Shown: positions 41,320 through 48,396 of the stretch, piece by piece
Layout: every line of letters starts with the position of its first letter
Numbering within the stretch: position 1 is the stretch's first letter
Assembly: GCA_963666865.1 (NCBI GenBank)
Contig: OY763072.1
Location: forward strand, 1,674,001 to 1,738,000
Reading direction: 5' to 3'
DNA length: 64,000 nucleotides
DNA from: Bin87 sp963666865
GTDB lineage: Bacteria > Chloroflexota > Dehalococcoidia > Lucifugimonadales > UBA3495
Translations under genes and position numbers: made by a program
Notes under the pieces: model-generated
Databases searched by the model: none
Told to the model about the DNA's origin: nothing
Seen by the model: only the letters and a program-made list of their open reading frames with translations

Positions 41320-42732
41320 TCATGGCGTTGCGGCAGCGATCAGCTCGCCGATGCCGGTGGCATCGGGGATAGCGCGCACCGCAGCCACAATGGCTTCCAG
41401 CTTTGCGTCGGGCCAGTTTATTTGAGGAAACAGAGGGCGCAGTCGCTCTATCTCGGTACCCAATCCCCATTCCAGTTCCGTGCCTTGATATTCGCCACGA
41501 TACACGTTGCCGCCCGTCATTTCTACGGTGATACGCGGAGCAAATGCCGGTCGATCCTTATGGCCGACAGTGTCAACCTTGTGCATCAAAGAGACGACGG
41601 TGTCGTGGTTGTCCGCAGCGGCGGCGCCGGCGTCGTCGCCGGGGTCAATGCGGGTTCGCAGCGGCGGGTACGAACCATTGACGGCGACGTAAGCCGCAAA
41701 ATAGTGAGTGCTTCCAACCAGAGCCCGGCCGCGGGAGGGGTTCGGGAATGCTGGCGATGGGTACAGAGTTTCCAGCCAGTTCATGTCGATGGTGATACGC
41801 TCGATTTCATCAATGGCCAGCACGTGGGAACGCCGAATGTCCGTCATCAGATCGATGACGGGGCAGTTGTAGCCGGCAGTGGGATACATTTTCAGTACGG
41901 TGTGCAGAAGCTCCCACCGCGTTCCCAAGCCTTCCGTAACCGGGTCAAAGGAAACCTGTTGGGGGCCGGTGAAGACGTAGGACAATTCGCCTTGATTATT
42001 TCCCGTAAAGGCGTTATAGAAACCCGCCGGCCCCTCCAGCGCTTCCTCGGAACCCTGGACGTCTTCCCGAGCTAACAGAGCCGCCATGATGCCGCTGCGG
42101 GTCGATTGGGGTTCGTGGAACATCATTTCCCGGCCACCGGACCGGGGACCCTCGTTGGTGCCGGCGGTAAAGGTGCAGGCCAACGCAATGGCGGTAACCA
42201 TCTGGTCTTCGCTGAGCCCCAGCAACTTGCCGGTGGCAACTGCCGCGCCCAACGTCCCGTACACGGGGCTGGAGCGGAAACCGCGAGCCTGAGTGGAAGC
42301 GATGAAGTCGCCGGCGATGCGCGATTCCACCTCGTATCCGGCGGCCATGGCGGTTATTAGCTGCGGCCCGTTAGCGCCGCCCAGTTGCGCGGAAGCTAAC
42401 GCCGCCGGTATGACGCACGGGCCCGGGTGGGTGAGCATCCGGTAGGAGTCGGCTTGGTTGGTGGCGTGCATCAGCTTGCTGTTGGCGAAGGCCGCCCCGC
42501 AGCGGGTGGCCCTGCCGCCGTTGGCCAGGATGCTGGCCCCGTGCGCCGAGGCTTCCTCGGCCAACGCGAGGTCAACCGCCGCCTTGCCGTGGTGGGTGCC
42601 GGCGCCGATGATGGCGACCACCGTGGCGTGAAGCAGGGAGGTCTGCATCTTGTCGATGACGGCCGGCGGCAGGTCGGCGACGTCCAAGTTGACGGCCCAG
42701 CGGGCCAATTGGCGGGAAAGGGATTGGGGCAT
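41320..42732 (-). CDS. MmgE/PrpD family protein
   Basis: 470 residues, typical length. All-helical N-terminal domain (LSRQLARWAVNLDVADLPPA, KLMHATNQADSYRMLTHPGP) and a smaller C-terminal domain (WELLHTVLKMYPTAGYNCPV). Known members dehydrate 2-methylcitrate (PrpD), decarboxylate cis-aconitate or form iminodisuccinate epimerases. The substrate is unknown here; no prpB/prpC neighbours are seen, so propionate use is not supported. AGAGG upstream of ATG. It lies 47 nt from the SDR gene on the same strand, suggesting joint expression. Confidence 0.9.
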   Translation of the reverse strand: MPQSLSRQLARWAVNLDVADLPPAVIDKMQTSLLHATVVAIIGAGTHHGKAAVDLALAEEASAHGASILANGGRATRCGAAFANSKLMHATNQADSYRMLTHPGPCVIPAALASAQLGGANGPQLITAMAAGYEVESRIAGDFIASTQARGFRSSPVYGTLGAAVATGKLLGLSEDQMVTAIALACTFTAGTNEGPRSGGREMMFHEPQSTRSGIMAALLAREDVQGSEEALEGPAGFYNAFTGNNQGELSYVFTGPQQVSFDPVTEGLGTRWELLHTVLKMYPTAGYNCPVIDLMTDIRRSHVLAIDEIERITIDMNWLETLYPSPAFPNPSRGRALVGSTHYFAAYVAVNGSYPPLRTRIDPGDDAGAAAADNHDTVVSLMHKVDTVGHKDRPAFAPRITVEMTGGNVYRGEYQGTELEWGLGTEIERLRPLFPQINWPDAKLEAIVAAVRAIPDATGIGELIAAATP

Positions 42733-42783
42733 GGGTGTTCCTCTTGATTGGATTGTTCAAGTCAATTTACCGGTGTCCCGGTT

Positions 42784-43497
42784 TTATTCCAGGTCGTGGA
42801 GAGAACGACGGAAGACCACCTTACTGACCGCCAGCAGCAACACGCCGGCGACGAAAAGAACCAGCGCCGTAGTCTCGAGGCTCTCCAGCGCGAAACCGAG
42901 GCCGGTAGCCGCTGCGGGCGGATGCTCAGTGTCCGTTATCGACATGAGCAAAATTACCAAGCCCAGCGTGATGGCCGCTCCCACGTCAGCAGCCCAATGG
43001 GATACGTCGGCGGGTATAGGCAGCCAACCGGAGTGGAATAGCACCAGGGCAGAGGACACGCCGACAGCCATGCCAAGCAGATGTCCGCCCACCACATGGC
43101 GGAAGGCCGCGGCGCTGGAATTGGGATGTACGAAAATGATGACCGCGCTGGAACCGAGACCGGCCGCCAGGATCGCGTCGGCCACGGAGTCCACCAACAG
43201 CAGGACCACCAGCATCACCAGCGCCGCTATGGCTGACTGCCACAGGTAGCGTTTCTTGAGCTGGAAGAACTGGACGTTGTACAGTTCGACGAACAGCGGA
43301 AGATGAAATCGCCGGCTGACCCGACGGGGCATCAGCTGCAACTCACCGTGGGTCATCAGGCGGTCGAAAAACTCGATGTCCTGCCTGGCGCGTTGTTCGC
43401 GCAGCCGGCGAACAGCCTGCGAACGCTGCCTACGCCTTCTCCTTGACGACGCTCCACCCACCATGTTGCCGGATCCGGCATCGGTCCGGTTTGCCAT
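42784..43497 (-). CDS. HPP-family integral membrane protein
   Basis: 237 residues. A basic, Arg-rich cytoplasmic N-terminus (SRRRRRQRSQAVRRLREQRA) of about 90 residues precedes four membrane helices. The HPP signature is present as TDTEHPPAAATGLGFAL, with SSAVIIFVHPNSSAAAFRHV and GGHLLGMAVGV earlier. HPP proteins include nitrite transporters of chloroplasts and cyanobacteria. The basic extension is longer than usual and may bind nucleic acid or lipid headgroups. No ribosome site was clear. It lies 12 nt upstream of the hydrolase stop at 43510. Confidence 0.85.
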   Translation of the reverse strand: MANRTDAGSGNMVGGASSRRRRRQRSQAVRRLREQRARQDIEFFDRLMTHGELQLMPRRVSRRFHLPLFVELYNVQFFQLKKRYLWQSAIAALVMLVVLLLVDSVADAILAAGLGSSAVIIFVHPNSSAAAFRHVVGGHLLGMAVGVSSALVLFHSGWLPIPADVSHWAADVGAAITLGLVILLMSITDTEHPPAAATGLGFALESLETTALVLFVAGVLLLAVSKVVFRRSLHDLE

Positions 43498-43509
43498 GGG
43501 TCGGGCGCG

Positions 43510-44304
43510 TTATCCGAGACTGCGGGCGAAGTCCAGCCAGACGCGGGCGCACGGCACGGGCAGGATGTGCTGTACGAAGCCCGAAACGCCAGGAAATACC
43601 ACCGCGCGCCCATTAGGAAAGACGTCGGCAGCCCCACGGAAGTCACCCAGCACTTCTTCGCGAAGGGCAGCGGCGGCAATGATTAGCACCTGGGTTTGCA
43701 CGTCTTTCAGCATCGGGCGCAGGTCACCCCCGGCTTGAGCCTGAAAACCGGCTACCACGTGGGGCGTCGTGGCTTTCATTTGCTCTGCGTACCATCTAGT
43801 ATAGGCGGGATCGACGATCTGAGGGTCCAGCCGACGGCCGATGCTGCTTTCCACCCAGGCGCCGATCCCGTCGTTTTCAATCTGCACCGCCGATTCGGCG
43901 TGATGGGCGTCATTGAAACTGGTGGGGGATGTGCAGGCGGTGAGGGACAACAGCCGGTCCTGGTGCATCGTGGCGTAGCGCATGGATATGCTGCCGCCCA
44001 CGGTTTCGCCGATGAGGTGGAACTTTTCCAATCCCAGCTTGTCAACGAACTCGGCTAGATCCCTGGCAAAGTTGTCCACGGACCAGGGGTAACCCGGTTC
44101 AGGCACGTCGGACTGTCCCATTCCGCGCATATCGAACCGGATGACGCGGTAGTGCCGGGCCAGGATAGGGACCCACCCGAACCAAAGCTTATGGTTCTTG
44201 GCCATCCCGTGATGCATCACCACAGTCTCAGGTTGCGTCCAGGGGTCGGTAAAGTCGTCGATGGTGTAGAACAGCTCGCAACCGTCGTCCAAACGCAGTT
44301 TCAT
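43510..44304 (-). CDS. Alpha/beta-hydrolase-fold protein with substituted triad
   Basis: 264 residues of alpha/beta-hydrolase fold: VVMHHGMAKNHKLWFGWVPI (oxyanion HG region), YRVIRFDMRGMGQSDVPEPG (classical R-x-D-x-R-G-x-G-x-S), and the nucleophile elbow HLIGETVGGSISMRYA. The elbow is G-E-T-V-G: Thr instead of Ser. The usual acid region reads VLIIAAAALREE with no Asp, and the usual GH near the end reads GVSGFVQHI. All three triad positions therefore look changed. It may be a threonine-nucleophile variant, a binding protein or a dead paralogue of a beta-ketoadipate enol-lactone hydrolase type. Confidence 0.85.
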   Translation of the reverse strand: MKLRLDDGCELFYTIDDFTDPWTQPETVVMHHGMAKNHKLWFGWVPILARHYRVIRFDMRGMGQSDVPEPGYPWSVDNFARDLAEFVDKLGLEKFHLIGETVGGSISMRYATMHQDRLLSLTACTSPTSFNDAHHAESAVQIENDGIGAWVESSIGRRLDPQIVDPAYTRWYAEQMKATTPHVVAGFQAQAGGDLRPMLKDVQTQVLIIAAAALREEVLGDFRGAADVFPNGRAVVFPGVSGFVQHILPVPCARVWLDFARSLG

Positions 44305-44442
44305 CGGATTTCTGCTGACCTCCGTTGGAATTGGGACGGCAACCCTGGCGCGTTGCGTTCGCGGTTAGGAATTGTCGTTACGGTGTCTTGATCGCGGAGC
44401 GCCCCGTTGGTTCAAGTTCCAAACACGATGTTTCGGAGGCCG

Positions 44443-45237
44443 TTATGTGATCTCCAACTCGTTGAAAACTGAACGCGCGATGCGCATGGAGGTACGGGCA
44501 TTGATGTAACCGCCGTACATCGAGAGGTGAATGAATATCTCCATCAGCTCCGTCGGAGTGAGGCCAACACCAATGGCGCCCCGTATGCGACGGCGCATTT
44601 GGTTGTCGTAGACTCCCATACTGGTCAAGGCGGCCAGGGAGATGATGGCGCGCTCTTTGTCGTCGAGTAGCGAGCGGTTGTAAATGGCTCCCCAGTTGTA
44701 TTCGTCAACAATCCGCTCCAACTGGCCTTCCGGCGAATCAGGGTCGGAAGACGCATCGGGGAGATTGCCCAAATGGCGACGGTGCAGTTCCTGTCCCAGA
44801 GCGAGCTGTTCGTCCGGGTGGCGGTTAGTGTCATATTCCAAGGCCGGCTGGAAGTCGATGCCCAACTCCTCAAAAATATCCTTGGTCAGCCTGAGGGCGG
44901 ACTCAACGTGGGGGACACCGATGTAGAAAGTGGACTGGATGAAAATTTCCACGACCTGATTAGGAGAGATGCCAACGTTGAGGGCGCGGACGATGTGCCG
45001 GCGCAACAGGTTCATTTCTCCCTGGGTCATCAGCGCCGAGATGGTCGCGATGCATCGTTGTTTCAGGTCCAGGCCGGGACGGGTCCAGATGGTGCCGAAG
45101 AGAGCCTCGTCGATGATGCGCTTGAGGTCGGGGGCCAACTGATCGACGCCAGGCAGGGCATAGTGCGATTTATCGCCGCCGGACATCGTTCCACGCATGT
45201 CCTGGCCGATCTGGTAACGGTCGTTGAGCGAAGTCAA
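44443..45237 (-). CDS. Carboxymuconolactone-decarboxylase family protein (two domains)
   Basis: 264 residues from TTG at 45237 behind GCGAGGAGG; the longer frame reads through that site. Two CMD/AhpD-like helical domains are seen: KQRCIATISALMTQGEMNLL with IVRALNVGISPNQVVEIFIQ, and KERAIISLAALTSMGVYDNQ with IRGAIGVGLTPTELMEIFIH. Each has the E/H-containing helix but lacks the CxxC of peroxidase-type AhpD. Known roles are gamma-carboxymuconolactone decarboxylation in protocatechuate breakdown. In the block next to a hydrolase and an LLM oxidoreductase, an aromatic or cyclic-compound pathway is suggested. Confidence 0.88.
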   Translation of the reverse strand: MTSLNDRYQIGQDMRGTMSGGDKSHYALPGVDQLAPDLKRIIDEALFGTIWTRPGLDLKQRCIATISALMTQGEMNLLRRHIVRALNVGISPNQVVEIFIQSTFYIGVPHVESALRLTKDIFEELGIDFQPALEYDTNRHPDEQLALGQELHRRHLGNLPDASSDPDSPEGQLERIVDEYNWGAIYNRSLLDDKERAIISLAALTSMGVYDNQMRRRIRGAIGVGLTPTELMEIFIHLSMYGGYINARTSMRIARSVFNELEIT

Positions 45238-45366
45238 GGTAGTATTCCTCCTCGCGAAATGCAATTGACGTGGACTGGCGACAGTGGCAGCGTCGCGGCG
45301 GGAACGCCAACCGTCAAGCGGTGTGATTATAGCACAGGGCCGCTTGCGCCCAACCCTGCGCTTCTG

Positions 45367-46311
45367 TCAATCGGTATGCCGCATCACGTCGCTTGCGAAC
45401 CAGTCGAGTCGCTCCAACCCCTGGTTCAAGTCGCTCCCCCGGATGTCGAATATGATGTGCGAGACCCCGATCTCCGAGTAGGTGTGGACATCTTCCAGGA
45501 TGGCGTCTGCTGAGCCGGAAAACCGGCGGCGCGGACCGGTCTGCATGGTTCCAGGATCATACAGGGGGGCCTTCATCGAGACCTCGATGACGCTGGGGTC
45601 TCGGCCGGCCTGCTCGGCGAAGCGGTTGAGCGTCACCAGATCGCCGGCCAGTTCCTCCGGTTCAAGGGTGGCTGCCGGGATGGTGCCCACCGGATGCCAG
45701 CCGTCTCCTATGGTGGCGGCGCGCCGAATGGCGGGGCGACTTTGGCCACCCACCCAAATGGGCGGATGCGGTTTCTGCACCGGCTTGGGCAAAAACTGGA
45801 TGCCGGAAAACTGTACGTACTGTCCATCGAACTCGGGGTTGGGGCTGGTCCACAGTTCTTGGTAGGCCCGCAGGTATTCGTCTGTCACGGCGCCGCGTTC
45901 GGCGAAGGGTGGCGTCCCCAGGGCCTGGAATTCCTCTTCCATCCAGCCCACGCCGACGCCCAGGATCAACCGACCACGGGACAACACGTCCAGGGTGGCC
46001 AGTATCTTGGCGGCCAGTATCGGCGGGCGGTAGGGCACGATCATGACGCTGGGCACCAGGCGGATGTTTTCGGTAATGCCGGCCAGGTAGGTCAAGAGGG
46101 TCAACTGTTCGAAATATTCGCCACTCTCTCCGGTGGGGAACTCGCCGCCAACGGTGTAGGGGTATGGCGAGTCGATTTGGTTAGGAACCAATACATGGTC
46201 GCCGGCTACCATGCAGTAGAAACCGAGGCGGTCGCCGGTTTGCGCTATCCGGGCCAATGGTCCGGGCTGGGCGTTGGGGCCATGGTTGGGCAGGTAGAAT
46301 CCGAACTGCAT
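45367..46311 (-). CDS. LLM-class F420/flavin-dependent oxidoreductase
   Basis: 314 residues. It starts MQFGFYLPNHGPNAQPGPLA and contains VMIVPYRPPILAAKILATLD, VLSRGRLILGVGVGWMEEEF (L-S-x-G-R-x-x-x-G-x-G-x-G-W), LPKPVQKPHPPIWVGGQSRP and AIRRAATIGDGWHP. These are the hallmark segments of F420-type LLM proteins (TIGR03619-like). Electron donor could be F420H2 or FMNH2. AGGAG upstream of ATG. Likely first gene of the minus-strand block continuing into the CMD, hydrolase, HPP, MmgE/PrpD and SDR genes. Confidence 0.92.
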   Translation of the reverse strand: MQFGFYLPNHGPNAQPGPLARIAQTGDRLGFYCMVAGDHVLVPNQIDSPYPYTVGGEFPTGESGEYFEQLTLLTYLAGITENIRLVPSVMIVPYRPPILAAKILATLDVLSRGRLILGVGVGWMEEEFQALGTPPFAERGAVTDEYLRAYQELWTSPNPEFDGQYVQFSGIQFLPKPVQKPHPPIWVGGQSRPAIRRAATIGDGWHPVGTIPAATLEPEELAGDLVTLNRFAEQAGRDPSVIEVSMKAPLYDPGTMQTGPRRRFSGSADAILEDVHTYSEIGVSHIIFDIRGSDLNQGLERLDWFASDVMRHTD

Positions 46312-46346
46312 TGCGGCGCTCCTGAATTGACAAGTGACGCGAGCCG

Positions 46347-46478
46347 TTAGAAGGAAATCCTAAATGTACCTGAAAGCACGCCAAGCATAACGAGGACAAC
46401 GACGACAATGACGAGGCCCGCCACGATGCCAAGCACGCAACCGCAACCGCGATTGAAAGAACCAAAGAATGTTGCCAT
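46347..46478 (-). CDS. Candidate 43-residue single-helix membrane peptide
   Basis: Small frame starting MATFFGSFNRGCGCVLGIVA and continuing into a Val-rich hydrophobic helix ending MLGVLSGTFRISF. It lies 36 nt upstream of the LLM start on the same strand. The Gly/Cys start followed by one transmembrane helix is typical of small membrane proteins, but there is no clear ribosome site, so it may be spurious. Confidence 0.35.
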   Translation of the reverse strand: MATFFGSFNRGCGCVLGIVAGLVIVVVVLVMLGVLSGTFRISF

Positions 46479-46528
46479 ACGCGCCGGCGATGCTGACGAT
46501 GATTAGGTGGGGGGATCGGCCTGCTGCC

Positions 46529-46537
46529 TGCTATAAT
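46529..46537 (+). promoter_or_regulatory. Extended -10 promoter candidate
   Basis: TGCTATAAT, a perfect extended -10 (TGnTATAAT), 54 nt before the ATG of the GlcG/HbpS-like gene. No consensus -35 at 17 nt, which extended -10 promoters do not require. Confidence 0.5.
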
Positions 46538-46590
46538 ACCGCAGGCGGATTTGCCGCCTCAACCTGTCAAATGCTCAAGGAGATGCCACC

Positions 46591-47010
46591 ATGCCCAACA
46601 TCACTCTGGATCAAGCCGAAGCCGTGTTGGCCGGCGCCAAAGCGGCTGCGCTGGAACTGGGTAAAGCGTTCAGTTTTTCGGTAGTGGACGCGCGCGGCGA
46701 TCTGATAACCATGTGCAAGATGGACGGCTCGGCTTGGCGTACCCCCTACGTTTCGAGGGGCAAGGCAAGGGCCTCCGCGTGTTTTGGGGAACCCAGCGGA
46801 GATCTGACCGAGCGCTCTACCACTCCTATTATGCGGGCCGTTATGGAGGTCGAACGAGGTGAGTTCGTCCCTGGCCAAGGCGCGTTGCCTATCTACATGA
46901 ACGGTGAATTGATCGGAGCGGTGGGGGGCAGCGGCGGCACAGCCCAGGAAGACGAGGACTGCTCCAGGGCCGGCATAGCGAGACTGTCCGGCGCCAGCGC
47001 CGGCCGGTAG
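46591..47010 (+). CDS. GlcG/HbpS-like heme-degrading or cofactor-binding protein
   Basis: 139 residues of the DUF336/GlcG family: MPNITLDQAEAVLAGAKAAA, FSFSVVDARGDLITMCKMDG, SRGKARASACFGEPSGDL (K-A-x-x-A), and LPIYMNGELIGAVGGSGGTA followed by QEDEDCSRAG. The last segment is the family hallmark (G-x-I-G-x-x-G-x-S-G...Q-D). Members bind heme or act alongside glycolate oxidase and diol dehydratase systems. AAGGAG upstream of ATG. No neighbour defines its role. Confidence 0.85.
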   Translation: MPNITLDQAEAVLAGAKAAALELGKAFSFSVVDARGDLITMCKMDGSAWRTPYVSRGKARASACFGEPSGDLTERSTTPIMRAVMEVERGEFVPGQGALPIYMNGELIGAVGGSGGTAQEDEDCSRAGIARLSGASAGR

Positions 47011-47150
47011 GGCGACGCCCCACCAGCAGGCCACCGTCCCGCTATCGGGATATGGTCTAAAGCCGCGACTGCTGCTCGACCGCAGTTCGGACATTGTTTG
47101 GCTCCGCTCATTCGGGCGGGGCCTTCGTGATGTGCCACATCGAAATGAGG

Positions 47151-47444
47151 TCAGTCCGTAGAGGCTACCTCAAAGTGCTTCACCCAGTATTCTCCGCGGT
47201 AAAGGTGCTCGACTTCACGAGCGATGTTGGCCCTGAACTCGCTGGTCTCATAGGCACGGAGGTCGCCGAGGGTCTCCCACACGCTGACGCTGATCCCCTC
47301 GTCGGGATCCTCTGTGCTGCGTATGAGCTGCCGTTCCTTCAGACCCTTGGGGGCTGTGCCGGTGGCGACACGCTCATGGTAATGCCGCTCGAATTCTTCC
47401 CAAGAGCCGGCGCGGAGCTTGCCCCAGACCATTCTGATGAACAT
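47151..47444 (-). CDS. Antibiotic-biosynthesis-monooxygenase-like small protein
   Basis: 97 residues: MFIRMVWGKLRAGSWEEFER followed by HYHERVATGT, then RQLIRSTEDPDEGISVSVWE and TLGDLRAYETSEFRANIARE. The strand-helix-strand pattern and W-E motif fit the ABM/dimeric ferredoxin fold. GGAGG upstream of ATG. Activity unknown; ABM members include quinone-forming monooxygenases and heme degraders, so proximity to the HbpS-like gene is suggestive only. Confidence 0.75.
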   Translation of the reverse strand: MFIRMVWGKLRAGSWEEFERHYHERVATGTAPKGLKERQLIRSTEDPDEGISVSVWETLGDLRAYETSEFRANIAREVEHLYRGEYWVKHFEVASTD

Positions 47445-47501
47445 ATAGATGTTGCCTCCTTTGTTGGCGGCCGACCATTGGCGGCCGGCATCGTATGCGA
47501 A

Positions 47502-48191
47502 TTAATGCTCCAAGTCGCCCGCAGCATGGGCGATAATTTGAGCTGCGGTATCGTTGCTCATGTGCCCCATGTCCAACATCATGTGATACAGAGTAGGTTC
47601 GTGGGGCGAGACCTTAAAGAATTTCTGGAAGAACTTGACCCTGGCTTCTTCCAAATCTTCGAGGTACGCGCGGGCACGGGATTCGTCCAGATGTTCACGT
47701 TCCATGATTGTAGAGACACGCTTGGACATGGGGGCCAGCATTCCTACATGCAGGACTCCGGGCGTGTCTCCCAAGATGACGTTGGCGCCACGGCCGATGA
47801 TGACGACATGGCCGGCTTGCGCCAGGTTACGAACCACTTCTCGGGTTGTCTCCATGAACACCTGGTCATTCACCCGCTGAACACGGGAGGACGACTCCCC
47901 GGCGAGTTCGTGATATGTTTCAGGCAGGGTTTCAATCCCGACTCCCAGATCGTAATCTCCGGACACGGCTGCCCTTTCCAGCACCCGACCCAGCAGCGCG
48001 GTGACCCGGTCACCGAAACGCTCCACCCGCTGTTCTTTGGCGATCAAGTTGGAAACGGGTGAACCGATGATGCGGGCCGCCTCCGCAAAAACCATGCGGT
48101 CAACGTAGTTGAGGCGCAGGTCTTGGGCGACCTGCTGTCCTACGGCGATGGAGCCGGCCCCGATCGGTCCGTTAATCGTGATTACGGGCAT
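47502..48191 (-). CDS. Cytidylate-kinase-like family protein
   Basis: 229 residues from ATG at 48191 with AGGAG eight bases upstream; the longer frame adds a spurious hydrophobic leader. MPVITINGPIGAGSIAVGQQ carries a P-loop in which the usual Lys is Ser, as is common in the cytidylate-kinase-2 family (S-x-x-G-S-G-G type). Further features: LNYVDRMVFAEAARIIGSPV, VVIIGRGANVILGDTPGVLH, VGMLAPMSKRVSTIMEREHL (LID-like Arg cluster). Probably a nucleotide kinase-fold protein of unassigned substrate. It lies downstream of pnp on the same strand. Confidence 0.85.
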   Translation of the reverse strand: MPVITINGPIGAGSIAVGQQVAQDLRLNYVDRMVFAEAARIIGSPVSNLIAKEQRVERFGDRVTALLGRVLERAAVSGDYDLGVGIETLPETYHELAGESSSRVQRVNDQVFMETTREVVRNLAQAGHVVIIGRGANVILGDTPGVLHVGMLAPMSKRVSTIMEREHLDESRARAYLEDLEEARVKFFQKFFKVSPHEPTLYHMMLDMGHMSNDTAAQIIAHAAGDLEH

Positions 48192-48341
48192 CCCATCCGC
48201 TCCTCGTTCATACGTCCAAAGGGGTATTATTTCCCACCGCGATAGTAGCACTAAGATGATAACATAGATTGCGGCGTGGACGGCCATGCAGTAGTTTGGA
48301 GACCGGCATTCCCGGGTCTCGGAAACCGATAGGGAACAGAG

Positions 48342-48364
48342 GGGGCAGGCAAAATGCCTGCCCC
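48342..48364. terminator. Strong hairpin downstream of pnp
   Basis: GGGGCAGGCA, loop AAA, TGCCTGCCCC, followed on the plus strand by TTTT. It lies 32 nt past the pnp stop (minus strand). For pnp the trailing bases are CTCTGTTCC, not a U-tract, so the hairpin would serve as an RNA 3'-end stabiliser or Rho-type end rather than a classical intrinsic terminator. It is a relative of the intergenic palindrome family. Confidence 0.55.
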
Positions 48365-48396
48365 TTTTGGCGATTTTTGTTCGCTAGGTGCCGACA

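Noticed and set aside
41320..42732. 2-methylcitrate dehydratase (prpD) of a propionate pathway
   Set aside because: Family membership is clear but prpB/prpC and acn genes are not adjacent, so the specific name is not supported.
44380..44442. Possible tRNA T-arm, GGTTCAAGTTCC, in the gap before the CMD gene
   Set aside because: The stem and loop lengths do not fit, and no acceptor, D or anticodon arm can be drawn around it.
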